63,166 bases of DNA from a virus: IMG/VR virus record IMGVR_UViG_3300025011_000042, positions 1 to 63,166 of that record. One strand, 5' to 3'. The first letter of the stretch is position 1. Each line of letters opens with the position of its first letter. Made by a program: the position numbers and the translations under genes. Under the pieces are notes generated by a model. That model saw only the letters and a program-made list of their open reading frames with translations. It was not told where the DNA came from and did no database searches. Shown here piece by piece: positions 1 to 8,872 of this stretch.

Positions 1-130
1 CAAGCAGCGTCCAAGCATCATGGCGTCCAAGCATCATGGCGTCCAAGCATCATGGCGTCCAGATAAATCCAAATATTGTAGATCCTAAATAAGGCAATAT
101 TGTAGTTACGTATATACAAAAATAAAGCCA
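1..130. repeat. Terminal direct repeat (left copy)
   Basis: These 130 bases recur at 63053-63166. The two copies are identical apart from one extra 16-bp unit here. This means the sequence closes into a circle or the phage has short redundant ends. The inexact overlap comes from tandem-repeat copy number, not from other differences. Confidence 0.9.
7..60. repeat. 16-bp tandem repeat, candidate packaging signal
   Basis: Three full copies of GCGTCCAAGCATCATG (7-22, 23-38, 39-54) are followed by a partial GCGTCC. The array lies about 260 bases upstream of the terminase small subunit, where cos or pac sites usually sit. The sequence CATGGCGTCCAGA at its right edge (51-63) recurs inside the terminase small subunit gene at 880-892. 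The packaging role is inferred from position and from this echo. Confidence 0.6.
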
Positions 131-279
131 ATATTTACACGTAGCACCTATTATTTACGTGTTAATAGTCCGTAAAATACTTTAAAAGGCATTTATAAGG
201 GCTATTATTATACTTACGCGCGGCAAGTACGTGAAAACCTTTTTATATCTACAATAGTAGTCTATAGCTCTACTATAGC

Positions 280-297
280 GCTGTATAACGTATAATA
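280..297 (+). promoter_or_regulatory. Late-type promoter, TAACGTATAAT motif
   Basis: The sequence GCTGTATAACGTATAAT ends in a perfect -10 box (TATAAT at 291-296), 24 bases before the terminase small subunit start. The same block occurs upstream of the scaffold gene at 5190-5204, and TAACGTATAATA occurs on the minus strand at 56755-56766. None has a good -35 box at 17 bases. A phage-specific factor is a reasonable inference. Confidence 0.6.
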
Positions 298-319
298 GTA
301 CTAAGGTGGTGAAAAATTT

Positions 320-1267
320 ATGAGTGATGCAGATACAGGTATAAGCAAGACTGAAGGCGATAAAAATGACCTAAGCATTACTACAACACTTATAGCTAAG
401 CCGATTACAGAGTCCTTTGCAGGGTCTTTTACTAGCATTGTAGAGCGCAGTGACGATGTAAAGATTGAAGTCGAAATTGACTGTCCGAGGTGTGGACAGC
501 GTGGTATAGCAGATCATAGAAACAAACACATCTGTGTAAGTTGTGCTAAGACAGAAAATTCACTATACTCACACCGAAGGATGCACCGAGACTGGGTTGC
601 TATCGCCGCGGAATCGGGAATTGAATTGTGGGTACAGCAACCTGAAGAAACCCAGTGGGAATACACAGTCTGGGTTGCATACAGAGATTCTTACCCAGGT
701 AAGAAGCCCTCGTACAAGAGCGTAGCTGAGCAGTTGAGTACCACAGTTAATGCAGTGATGAAAATAGCACAGAGATGGTCCTTCCAGATGCGTATGCAAG
801 CTTGGATGAGACATTGTGATGACATTACACTGCTACAGCGCCGCACTGAGATATTAGGTATGAATCAGGCCCACATCAACATGGCGTCCAGAATCAGAGA
901 GAAGCTTGTAGATGCCATTGAGCTGATTAAACCGGCAGCGTTGGAGCCGAAGGACATTACGTCGCTGTTCAAACTCAGCGCGGAGCTGGAACGTAAAGCC
1001 AGAGTCGATACTATAGCACAGGATGAGATGGTGCGAGCTCTCACTACTGATAATGATAACCCTGCACTTAAAAAAACACAGACACCACAATCAGACATGA
1101 AAGAGGTACTGCAAATATTGATGCAGACCGGGGCGCTGGGGCAAATTACACACGTCGGTATGAAGGAAACAAAGGAAATAAAGACAACAACAGAGACAAA
1201 AGAGATAGAACTTGTAGATAATAATGGCAGAACTACCTCTATACAGCTTAATAGGGAGGCTACCTAA
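320..1267 (+). CDS. Terminase small subunit (TerS)
   Basis: This 315-aa protein starts at an ATG preceded by AAGGTGGTG. A C4 zinc-finger pattern (C55, C58, C72, C75) is followed by a helix-turn-helix-like segment (about residues 125-160, around SYKSVAEQL) and a helical C-terminus. TerS recognises the packaging site on concatemeric DNA and recruits the large subunit. The assignment rests on the DNA-binding architecture and on its place as first gene of the packaging module, with only an HNH gene before TerL. The gene itself contains CATGGCGTCCAGA at 880-892, echoing the repeats at the genome ends, as pac sites inside terS do in some headful-packaging phages. The zinc finger is an unusual addition. 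Confidence 0.7.
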   Translation: MSDADTGISKTEGDKNDLSITTTLIAKPITESFAGSFTSIVERSDDVKIEVEIDCPRCGQRGIADHRNKHICVSCAKTENSLYSHRRMHRDWVAIAAESGIELWVQQPEETQWEYTVWVAYRDSYPGKKPSYKSVAEQLSTTVNAVMKIAQRWSFQMRMQAWMRHCDDITLLQRRTEILGMNQAHINMASRIREKLVDAIELIKPAALEPKDITSLFKLSAELERKARVDTIAQDEMVRALTTDNDNPALKKTQTPQSDMKEVLQILMQTGALGQITHVGMKETKEIKTTTETKEIELVDNNGRTTSIQLNREAT

Positions 1268-1845
1268 TGGCTACCGGGCGTAAAAATAGGACACGTAACG
1301 TTGCAAAGATGCACGGAGGCTTCCAGTCAGTTACAGTCGTTGAAGACGGAATCGTGTATCGCACGTGCGCGTTCTGTGGTGAGAAGAAGATTATTTCCGA
1401 TTTTCCTAAGAATGGAACCAATATTGTAGGTGAACCAGAGTACAGAACAGACTGTAAAGTGTGCTACAACGTGCGTCGTAAGGCGAATAACAGTCGGTCA
1501 CGGAAGCACCATAGCGATTTCATATGTGGGATGAAGCGCCGCGGCGAGGATGATGCAGACTTTACGCACCAAGAGTGGAAAGAGTGTTTGATCTTCTTCG
1601 GTGGGGAGTGTGCGTACTGTGGAGGAACGCCGCGGCGAGGTCAGCGATTGACTCGTGATCACCTTGAGTCTGTTGCGAGCGGTGGTTTGACCACGCAGTC
1701 GAATATAGTACCGGCTTGTAGTTCATGTAACAGCTCGAAGGGAGCAGATGACTTCAAGGACTGGTTTATGGGTCAGTCGTTCTTCAGTCAGGAGCGACTG
1801 AACATGATCTTTAAGTGGAGAACCGTTATAAGGCAGGTAGATTAA
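1267..1845 (+). CDS. HNH endonuclease
   Basis: This 192-aa protein overlaps the stop of the preceding gene (TAATG). An N-terminal treble-clef-like pair (C34/C37 and C63/C66) precedes an HNH core with C115/C118, D131-H132, N146, C151/C154 and N155. HNH proteins encoded beside the terminase are known to assist cleavage at packaging sites in several siphoviruses. The position between TerS and TerL supports that role over a free-standing homing nuclease. Its N-terminal zinc motif resembles those of the small proteins at 46189 and 47423 and of the minus-strand genes at 55490 and 56023. Confidence 0.85.
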   Translation: MATGRKNRTRNVAKMHGGFQSVTVVEDGIVYRTCAFCGEKKIISDFPKNGTNIVGEPEYRTDCKVCYNVRRKANNSRSRKHHSDFICGMKRRGEDDADFTHQEWKECLIFFGGECAYCGGTPRRGQRLTRDHLESVASGGLTTQSNIVPACSSCNSSKGADDFKDWFMGQSFFSQERLNMIFKWRTVIRQVD

Positions 1846-1847
1846 GT

Positions 1848-3221
1848 ATGTTAGATATACAGACTCTTGGTGATAGTGACGTATCAGCGCTGCAACGCGC
1901 TCTGACACCACGATTGACAAGGTATATACCCTTCGACCCGACGCCGAAGCAACGTGCCTTTCTGTTGATGAACGCCATACGTGAAATTCTGTATGGCGGC
2001 GCAGCAGGAGGAGGTAAATCGGTATCACAACTTATGGCTGCATTACAATTTGTAGATATACCAGGTTACTCTGCTATTCTGTTTCGTAAAACGTACGCTG
2101 ACTTGGCCTTGCCAGGTGCCTTGATTGATATATCTAAACAATGGTTAATGCCATTCGTAGAGGCAAGGGAAGTTAAATGGTCTGAAAAAGAAAAACAATA
2201 TGTTTTTCCTTCTAACGCAACACTAAACTTCGGATACCTTGAGTCTGCTAATGATTGTTATAGGTACCAAGGCGCTGAGTTCCAGTATATAGGTATGGAC
2301 GAAGTAACACATATCGACCCAGCTAACTACAGGTATTTATTCTCCAGGCTACGTAAACCTAAGGCATTGAATGTACCGCTTAGGTTTAGGGCCACCGCAA
2401 ATCCTGGCGGTCAGTTCGGTGAGTACTACTACCAAAGATTCTTTGTAGATGGTAAGGATAGGGGTCGTGTATTTATCGGAGCGGGTATCGATGATAATCC
2501 GCACTTAGATGCTGAGGCCTATAAAGAGTCTCTTGATGAGTTAGACCCAGTTACACGTGAACAACTGTTGAATGGTAATTGGCAAATCAAAGCTGCCGGT
2601 GACTTATTTAATAGACATTGGTACACAATTATACCACCTACTGATATTCCGCATAACGCGAGACGCGTTAGGTTCTGGGACATGGCATCAACCGATCCTT
2701 CTAAACGTAAAGGTCGCGACAAGCGAGCACCGGACTGGACTGTAGGTTTTAAACTTGCGTACCATCAGGGTTTGTATTGGATTGAAGATATTGAGCGTGT
2801 GCAGAAGATGCCACACGATGTTGAAGAGATAATTAAAATGACTGCCCAGCTAGATGGTTATAGTTGTATGATACGCATGGAGAAAGAACCAGGCAGTTCA
2901 GGTGACATCACTATAGACCATTATGCCCGTAATGTAGTACCTGGGTACGATTTTGTAGGTGTAGCGTCGACAGGTTCAAAAGTTGAGCGTTCTAGAACTG
3001 CATCAGCCGCATCACAATCAGGTAGAGTATTTATTTCACAAAGGTGTAGAAATATACTACAGTTCTTTGATGAGGCTGATACATTTCCGTATGGTATAAA
3101 GGATGATACAGTAGACGCATTTTCAGGTGCTTTCAATACATTTAGGAATGTAGCACTGCTAAGGCCTCCATCAGGCGTAAAGAAAGCAGGGGGTAGTCAT
3201 TGGTCTAAACTTAATAGATAG
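1848..3221 (+). CDS. Terminase large subunit (TerL)
   Basis: This is the ATP-driven packaging motor and nuclease (457 aa from this start). Walker A is GGAAGGGKS (residues 50-58), and Walker B with its catalytic acids is IGMDEVTHID (about 148-157, D151/E152). An RNase H-like nuclease domain follows; its first acidic residue is in the RFWDMAS segment near residue 285. I chose ATG 1848 (AAGGCAGG ten bases upstream); an in-frame GTG at 1815 would extend the protein into the HNH gene. The length is normal for the family. Confidence 0.95.
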   Translation: MLDIQTLGDSDVSALQRALTPRLTRYIPFDPTPKQRAFLLMNAIREILYGGAAGGGKSVSQLMAALQFVDIPGYSAILFRKTYADLALPGALIDISKQWLMPFVEAREVKWSEKEKQYVFPSNATLNFGYLESANDCYRYQGAEFQYIGMDEVTHIDPANYRYLFSRLRKPKALNVPLRFRATANPGGQFGEYYYQRFFVDGKDRGRVFIGAGIDDNPHLDAEAYKESLDELDPVTREQLLNGNWQIKAAGDLFNRHWYTIIPPTDIPHNARRVRFWDMASTDPSKRKGRDKRAPDWTVGFKLAYHQGLYWIEDIERVQKMPHDVEEIIKMTAQLDGYSCMIRMEKEPGSSGDITIDHYARNVVPGYDFVGVASTGSKVERSRTASAASQSGRVFISQRCRNILQFFDEADTFPYGIKDDTVDAFSGAFNTFRNVALLRPPSGVKKAGGSHWSKLNR

Positions 3222-3232
3222 GAGGTTATGAA

Positions 3233-4630
3233 GTGCCTAGGAACTACAATCTTAAACAACTTGGTACAACAGGTCTTAAGAGGTACGGACCGTATGTATA
3301 TGAAGAGTTCCTACCTGAGTTACGTTGGCCAAGAGCCGGAAAGATATATCAAGAAATGGCAGATAATGATGCAGTAATAGGATCGGTGTTGTACCTTGCA
3401 GAGATGCTTATAAGAGGAGTAAGTTGGTCTGTTAAGCCAGCTGGCACAAGCAGCGCTGACTTAGCTGCCGCCGAGTTTCTTAAGAGTTGTATGGATGATA
3501 TGGATATGTCGTGGGCTAACGTAATTTCAGAGATATTGTCAATGTTTACGTACGGCTTTAGTTTTCATGAGATTGTGTACAAAGTAAGAAGAGGTCCGTA
3601 TGAGTCTAACAGCAAGTACCGTAGCAAGTATACAGACGGTAAAATTGCGTGGCGTAGATTGCCTATTCGTGCGCAAGTATCGTTACATGAATGGACGTTC
3701 GATGAAGAAGGCGATGTTACTGAATTTGTTCAATTAGCTGAACCTGACTATAAAATTGTCCATATACCAATGTCTAGAGGGTTACTGTTTAGAACAAAAA
3801 TAAATAAAGATAACCCTGAAGGCAGATCATTGCTAAGGAATGCGTATAGGTCTTGGTTCTTCAAAAAGCATTTTGAAGAAATAGAGGGTATAGGCATTGA
3901 ACGAGACCTTGCCGGTTTTCCAGTATTAACAGCGCCACAGAACTTAGATCTGTGGAATCCAGACGATCCTGAAATGGTTGTACTTAAGCAAAGAGCTGAA
4001 GATATTGTATCTTCAGTAAGACGTGATAGCGAAGAAGGTTTGTTATTACCGTTTGGTTGGGAACTTAAGTTACTTACATCAGGTTCTTCACGGCAAATTG
4101 ACATAGGATCTACAATTGATAGGTACGATAATAGAATAGCAATAACTATGCTGTCTGATATCATATTGATTGGTGGCAATCAGTCAGGTTCTTTTGCATT
4201 AACTGACGCAAAGCAGTCAATGCTAGCCGCTGCATTACAGTCACAACTATCTAACATAGCTGATGTATTTAATGCAAAAGCAGTACCTGACTTATTTAGA
4301 TTTAACAATTTCAGTGATACTACAGAGTATCCGATTATTATTCCTGGACAAATACAGACACCTACATTTAAGGAACTTGCGCTTATGTTAAGAGCAATGG
4401 GTCTAAACATAGCCGGTGACATAGAACTACAAAACTTCCTTAGGCATGTTCTTAGTTTACCTGGACTTGATGTTGATACTTTCAGTAAAACATACTTACC
4501 GCAACTTAAAAAGAATGATAGTACGGTGCCTGGTAAAGGTGCTGATGCAGGTAAAGGAAGTAAGGAGGACGATACTGCAGAAAATGATTTTGAGCAGAAC
4601 GATATGAATCACACTGGGGGCGGTAATTAA
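3233..4630 (+). CDS. Portal protein, DUF935 (Mu gp29-like) type
   Basis: This 465-aa protein starts at a GTG behind AGGAGG. It forms the dodecameric channel at one capsid vertex through which DNA is pumped. The N-terminal part (LRWPRAGKIYQEMADND, then a segment on the adjacent helices) and the central LRNAYRSWFFKKHFEEIEGI region match the DUF935 portal family. The C-terminus is acidic and low-complexity, consistent with a disordered tail. It sits between TerL and the protease gene, the usual order. Confidence 0.85.
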   Translation: MPRNYNLKQLGTTGLKRYGPYVYEEFLPELRWPRAGKIYQEMADNDAVIGSVLYLAEMLIRGVSWSVKPAGTSSADLAAAEFLKSCMDDMDMSWANVISEILSMFTYGFSFHEIVYKVRRGPYESNSKYRSKYTDGKIAWRRLPIRAQVSLHEWTFDEEGDVTEFVQLAEPDYKIVHIPMSRGLLFRTKINKDNPEGRSLLRNAYRSWFFKKHFEEIEGIGIERDLAGFPVLTAPQNLDLWNPDDPEMVVLKQRAEDIVSSVRRDSEEGLLLPFGWELKLLTSGSSRQIDIGSTIDRYDNRIAITMLSDIILIGGNQSGSFALTDAKQSMLAAALQSQLSNIADVFNAKAVPDLFRFNNFSDTTEYPIIIPGQIQTPTFKELALMLRAMGLNIAGDIELQNFLRHVLSLPGLDVDTFSKTYLPQLKKNDSTVPGKGADAGKGSKEDDTAENDFEQNDMNHTGGGN

Positions 4631-4631
4631 G

Positions 4632-5168
4632 ATGGCTGTTGTAGTTACTTCTAGAAGCTTTAGTGACAACAAGACATCGTCAGTGTACCTTGAAAACGGT
4701 GATAGTGTGTATATTGATGAGTACAACAATACAAGAGTTGAACACTACACTAACGTTGATGATGCAGATCTTAATGTTGCAATTGACTTTGCAATAACAA
4801 AGTCAAACGAAGAAAAGGGTCTTATAAGCGGTTGGGCCAGCGTCGCTATTAATGCGGATGGTTCTTTACCGCTAGATTGGGAAGATGACGTTATAAGTCC
4901 AGATGTACTAGAAAAAGCCGCAATAGACTTTATGATTGATTATCGTGACAGCGGCGAAGTGCATAAAGGTACTAGTAAAGGTGTTGTTGTTGAATCAATT
5001 GTGTTTACAAAAGATAAACAGCAAGCTATCGGTATACCAGAAGGTACTGTACCTGAGGGATGGTTTATAACTGTTAAAACTTCTGACAGTGATATACTTG
5101 CTAAAGTTAAGAGCGGTGAATACAAAATGTTTTCAATACAAGGTGCCGCCAAACGTGTTAAAATTTAA
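4632..5168 (+). CDS. Prohead protease, XkdF-type
   Basis: This 178-aa protein resembles the phage XkdF putative serine protease family. The segment GWASVAINADG (about 59-69), a cue for leaving the assembly pathway at DVISPDVLEKAA, and the closing KVKSGEYKMFSIQGAA are characteristic. It would process the scaffold or capsid during head maturation. Histidine in SGEVHKG and a serine in the C-terminal segment are candidate catalytic residues; I cannot confirm them. It begins two bases after the portal stop and lies ahead of the scaffold gene. Confidence 0.75.
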   Translation: MAVVVTSRSFSDNKTSSVYLENGDSVYIDEYNNTRVEHYTNVDDADLNVAIDFAITKSNEEKGLISGWASVAINADGSLPLDWEDDVISPDVLEKAAIDFMIDYRDSGEVHKGTSKGVVVESIVFTKDKQQAIGIPEGTVPEGWFITVKTSDSDILAKVKSGEYKMFSIQGAAKRVKI

Positions 5169-5188
5169 AGTTTAGTTATAATTTTTGG

Positions 5189-5205
5189 CTGTATAACGTA
5201 TAATA
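5189..5205 (+). promoter_or_regulatory. Late-type promoter before the capsid genes
   Basis: GGCTGTATAACGTATAAT repeats the block found before the terminase genes. The -10 box TATAAT is at 5199-5204, 22 bases before the scaffold start. It would give the scaffold and capsid genes a separate, stronger promoter. Confidence 0.6.
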
Positions 5206-5226
5206 ATATAAGAGAGGTTGAGTAGT

Positions 5227-6060
5227 ATGCCTAATATCATTGTTGGCCTGGTGGTCGACAGAGTTGATTTTGTTGATGAAGGAGCCAACTCTGCCGCTTT
5301 CATAAAAATGTATAAAAGAAGGGAGAAAGACGATATGGACCTTGAAGAGGTTTTAGCTAAGCTTAAGCCTGAACACGCTGAAGTTGTAAAAGCAGAAATT
5401 GCAAAGCAAACAGCCAATGTAGATACATTAACTGTTGCGTTAAACACTGCTAATGACACTATCAGTACAGTAAATAAGGAACTTACTGCTGCTAAAGATA
5501 CCATTGTGCATGTGCAAGACGAGTTAAAAGTTGCAAAAGCTAAGCAAAAATGTGAATGTGCTGGTGAAGCAGATGGTGAAGGTATTTGTAAAGCGTGTGG
5601 GCTTAAGAAAGAAAAAAGCAGTGCATCATTTGATGAAACTGAAGTAATGAAAGGAATGCCTGAGCAGGCGCGTGAGTTATTCATTAAAATGCGCGATCAG
5701 AAAAATGCTGCTGAGGAATCTTTACGTAAGGAAAAACTCGAGAAGCAACACAGTGATGCCGTAGCTAAAGCATCCGCATTAAAGGCACTGCCTGTAGATA
5801 ACGCAAAGCTGATTGAGATTTGTAAAAAGGGCGATCAAGACGTTATCGACGTTCTTACTACTGTAAGTGCGGCTATTGATGGTGTTGTACTTAAAGAAGT
5901 AGGCGGCACGCACAGCACTGGTGGCACCGATGCCTGGTCTAAAATCGAAGCTAAGGCTGCAGAAGTTGCTAAGCGTGATAATATTACTAAACAAAAAGCA
6001 GTTAGTGTTGTTATTAAGGAATGTCCGGAGTTGTATAAAGAGTACCTGAATAGAGGATAA
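5227..6060 (+). CDS. Scaffolding protein candidate
   Basis: This 277-aa protein is charged, largely helical and coiled-coil-like (Lys/Glu/Ala-rich through about residues 35-110). It sits directly before the decoration and major capsid genes, the standard scaffold position. A short Cys cluster (KCECAGEADGEGICKACG, about 115-132) may bind zinc. The start is ATG 5227, with AGAGAGG nine bases upstream; an upstream in-frame TTG lies too close to that site. Function is inferred from composition and position. Confidence 0.6.
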   Translation: MPNIIVGLVVDRVDFVDEGANSAAFIKMYKRREKDDMDLEEVLAKLKPEHAEVVKAEIAKQTANVDTLTVALNTANDTISTVNKELTAAKDTIVHVQDELKVAKAKQKCECAGEADGEGICKACGLKKEKSSASFDETEVMKGMPEQARELFIKMRDQKNAAEESLRKEKLEKQHSDAVAKASALKALPVDNAKLIEICKKGDQDVIDVLTTVSAAIDGVVLKEVGGTHSTGGTDAWSKIEAKAAEVAKRDNITKQKAVSVVIKECPELYKEYLNRG

Positions 6061-6108
6061 GTACAGTGAGTGCTATACTGACTGTAAATAAGTGGAGGTG
6101 TAAAACTA

Positions 6109-6867
6109 ATGACAGTGTTTGAAATACCTAATCTTCGCTTTAGTGGTGTAGCTGCCGCTACTGTTAGGAGGTATAGGTTCGTTAAAGTTGATGCAAATGG
6201 CCTGATCGTGCAAGCTGGTTTAGGTGAAGCATCTATAGGTGCCACAAGAAATGAAGCCGCTATTGATCAAGCGGTTGAAATTAACGATGGTATTGCCATT
6301 GTTGAAGCAAGTGCAGCAATTGCAGCTGGTGCACAGGTTCAAGCTGCTGCCGATGGTAAAGCTGTTACAGCTACTACTGGTGGTGTAGTGTTAGGTATCG
6401 TTCTTGTAGGGGCGGCTGCAGCTGGTCAATTTTGTACTGTTAAAATGCCTACAGGTGTTAAAGGTGCCGCCGGTGACGTAATTGTTCCATTGTTCTATCA
6501 AGGAACAGACTTAGCAGCGGGTGCTGACCTCACTGCAGTAGCTTTTGGGTCGTGTCCAGTAGGTTATACTGCCACGGTTGTTTCTGCCCAAGTAATTTCG
6601 CAGGGTACCGCAGCAGGTATTGATGATGCTAATACTTCTGCTTTTGTCATAAAGAAAGGCACTGACACAGTTGCATCAGTGACGTTTAATACTGCCGTAG
6701 CATTCCCCGCAGCTGCTGCTGCACAAGCTTTAACTTTAAGCGCTACGCCTGCAAATCTTGCATTAGTTGCCGGTGACAGCCTTACAATTGCTGTAACAAA
6801 TGGCGCTACCGCTAATTTACCGCTATACCTTGTTCAAGTAATGTTGAAGCTTGAACCCGCTGCATAA
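6109..6867 (+). CDS. Capsid decoration protein candidate
   Basis: This 252-aa protein is Ala/Gly/Val-rich. Its first ~110 residues look like the small beta-rich head-decoration family (DUF2190-like): RFVKVDANGLIVQAG, then GVVLGIVLVGAAAAGQF. The second half (about 120-252) is a separate beta-rich, Ala-rich domain that could be an exposed surface domain. It lies immediately before the major capsid gene, as cement proteins usually do. RBS GGAGGTG precedes the ATG. Confidence 0.6.
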   Translation: MTVFEIPNLRFSGVAAATVRRYRFVKVDANGLIVQAGLGEASIGATRNEAAIDQAVEINDGIAIVEASAAIAAGAQVQAAADGKAVTATTGGVVLGIVLVGAAAAGQFCTVKMPTGVKGAAGDVIVPLFYQGTDLAAGADLTAVAFGSCPVGYTATVVSAQVISQGTAAGIDDANTSAFVIKKGTDTVASVTFNTAVAFPAAAAAQALTLSATPANLALVAGDSLTIAVTNGATANLPLYLVQVMLKLEPAA

Positions 6868-6891
6868 TTTTAGAGAGGAGGGCTAAAACTA

Positions 6892-7869
6892 ATGCCTAAA
6901 ATGCAAGATGCTCATGTAGATAGAGCGCTTACAAACGTATCAGTAGCTTATTTACAGGATGCAAGTGCTTTCATAGCTGATAAAGTATTTCCTGTTATAC
7001 CTGTAAAACGCCAATCTGATATGTACTATATCTACAATAAAGGTGACTTCATGCGTGACGAAGCTGCTGTACGAGCAGCCAGTACAGAGTCCGCCGGTGG
7101 CGATTACGGTGTTGAGGCATCAACTCCGTACTACTGCAAAAAGCACGCATTCCATAAAGATATTTCTCCTGAGGACCGCACTAACTACGATGAGCCTTTA
7201 GATGCTGATCAAGACGCAACTGACTTTGTAACACAGAAAATGCTTATTCGTCGTGAGATGGAATGGGCAACAAAGTACTTTGGTACAGGTATCTGGGGAA
7301 CTGAATGGGCCGGTACCGCGTCTAATCCAGGCGCTAACCAGTTGTTACACTGGAGTGATGATGCTTCAAATCCTATTAAAGATGTTACAGATGCAGGCGT
7401 TACAATGGCAGGTGAAACCGGTTTCAAGCCTAATGTATTTGTATTGTCACCTGTAGTTTTCAATGCACTGAAAAACCATCCCGATATTCTTGACAGAATA
7501 AAGTACACACAAAAAGGTATCGTAACCGCTGATTTGCTCGCAACACTGTTTGAAGTAGAAAGAGTTGTTGTAGCATGGTCAGTTGTAAACTCTGCCGCTA
7601 AAGGCGCTACAGACAGCATCGGCTTTATTATGGGTAAACATGCATTACTATGTTACGCTAACCAGAAACCTGGTCTTCGTAAGCCTTCCGCAGGCTATAT
7701 CTTTGCATGGACTGGTCTAGAAGGCGCTGGCGCTTATGGTAACAGAATTGTACGTTTGCCGATGGACTTGCTCGGCCTCGGTACAGAGCGTATCGAAGGT
7801 GAGATTGCTTTCGATGCTAAACAAATATGTGCTGACCTTGGTACATTCTTTAAGGATATTGTTGCGTAA
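6892..7869 (+). CDS. Major capsid protein
   Basis: This 325-aa protein follows the decoration gene behind a GAGGAGG site. Features typical of this coat-protein group are the opening NVSVAYLQDASAFIADKVFP, the FHKDISPEDRTNYDEP loop, and the central FKPNVFVLSPVVFNAL strand-helix. It would self-assemble into the icosahedral shell around the scaffold. The next gene starts at the stop codon (TAATG), so translation is coupled. Confidence 0.85.
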   Translation: MPKMQDAHVDRALTNVSVAYLQDASAFIADKVFPVIPVKRQSDMYYIYNKGDFMRDEAAVRAASTESAGGDYGVEASTPYYCKKHAFHKDISPEDRTNYDEPLDADQDATDFVTQKMLIRREMEWATKYFGTGIWGTEWAGTASNPGANQLLHWSDDASNPIKDVTDAGVTMAGETGFKPNVFVLSPVVFNALKNHPDILDRIKYTQKGIVTADLLATLFEVERVVVAWSVVNSAAKGATDSIGFIMGKHALLCYANQKPGLRKPSAGYIFAWTGLEGAGAYGNRIVRLPMDLLGLGTERIEGEIAFDAKQICADLGTFFKDIVA

Positions 7870-8159
7870 TGTCTTACTTTATTGTCAGACGTACATTTAA
7901 ATGTAAGTCTGGTATTAAGCATGCCGGTTCTATTATAGAACCGGCAGACATTAGGGATTTTAAGTACCGGTTACGTGATAAGTATATTGTTGAGATTAAC
8001 GAGCAAAACTTTGATAGTATGCATTATCTATTTAGTATACGGTACGGTATTGATATTGTTAATCCAGAACATATTGTGGATATACCGAAAGTTGTTGAGC
8101 CGGTTGTTGAGCCTGGTGTTGAGCCGGTTAAGGTTATAAAAGCAATAGTCATTCCATAG
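7869..8159 (+). CDS. Small head protein, unknown function
   Basis: This 96-aa protein overlaps the major capsid gene by one base. The C-terminus has a Val/Pro/Glu repeat (VEPVVEPGVEPV), a likely flexible tail. Its position between capsid and connector genes suggests a head-completion role, but I recognise no family. Confidence 0.5.
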   Translation: MSYFIVRRTFKCKSGIKHAGSIIEPADIRDFKYRLRDKYIVEINEQNFDSMHYLFSIRYGIDIVNPEHIVDIPKVVEPVVEPGVEPVKVIKAIVIP

Positions 8160-8170
8160 GTGGTGAGGAA

Positions 8171-8545
8171 ATGACTTGGACATACTCAGGCGATCCTTCT
8201 AGTAGCCAATTGGATGAGTTAAGATTTGTCGTTGGTGATACAAGGTCGGACGAACCTATTATGCAAAACGAGGAAATACAGTACTTAATTAACACTTACG
8301 CCAGTAGTAACAATCAGTTAATGTATCAGCTATTTACACGAGCTGCCACTCTGTTCGCTAGGGATATAAAGCGGAGTCTAGGCCCTCAGTATGAAGACCC
8401 TACAGAGCGTTTAAAGTTTTTTAAAGAACAGGCCAAAAAGTATGAACTAAAACTTACTGCTTCAGGTTTATCTGTACCGTTATACGCGCATGAAAAAGTG
8501 TTTAGTATAGGTATGCAAAATAATCCGCCAAACACTGGAGATTGA
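8171..8545 (+). CDS. Head-tail connector, HK97 gp6-like
   Basis: This 124-aa, mostly helical protein has the pattern of the adaptor family: LDELRFVVGDT near the N-terminus, a QNEEIQYLIN helix, then RAATLFARDIKR. It would bind under the portal as the first connector ring. The gene ends with TGA, one of the genes showing that TGA is a normal stop here. Confidence 0.7.
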   Translation: MTWTYSGDPSSSQLDELRFVVGDTRSDEPIMQNEEIQYLINTYASSNNQLMYQLFTRAATLFARDIKRSLGPQYEDPTERLKFFKEQAKKYELKLTASGLSVPLYAHEKVFSIGMQNNPPNTGD

Positions 8546-8549
8546 TTGT

Positions 8550-8858
8550 ATGTACAATAGCTTGAAAAAATGGATAAATGTAGATTTACAGATTAAACCT
8601 TTTTTAGAAGTAGATGGCGCCGGTGTTGCTGTTTACGGTGAGTCTGTTTATACTAAGTGTTATCCTGAAGAAAAAATAGTAACAATAACAGACAAAAACG
8701 GCGTTGAAGTTGTTTCCAATACTCAATTGTACCTGTCAGGAACAACTGAAATAAATGAGTTGGACAAAGTTGTGCTTAATGGTAAAGACACACAAATAAA
8801 GAGTATAAGTTTATTTTACCGTAATGGTTTAGTTGATTTGAAAGTTATCTACTTGTAG
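8550..8858 (+). CDS. Head-tail stopper or joining protein candidate
   Basis: This 102-aa beta-rich protein lies between the adaptor and the gp10-like gene, the slot occupied by the stopper (putative head closure) protein in comparable genomes. The sequence alone gives no firm family. Confidence 0.5.
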   Translation: MYNSLKKWINVDLQIKPFLEVDGAGVAVYGESVYTKCYPEEKIVTITDKNGVEVVSNTQLYLSGTTEINELDKVVLNGKDTQIKSISLFYRNGLVDLKVIYL

Positions 8859-8872
8859 GTGAGGTGCGTACA

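Larger units (their letters stand above)
1..319. other. Non-coding leader upstream of the packaging genes
   Basis: No gene is seen here. The stretch holds the 16-bp tandem repeats, two copies of ATTGTAG (74-80 and 102-108), an AT-rich block and a promoter-like sequence at 280-297. It continues, across the circle junction, the non-coding block that ends the window. Confidence 0.7.
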
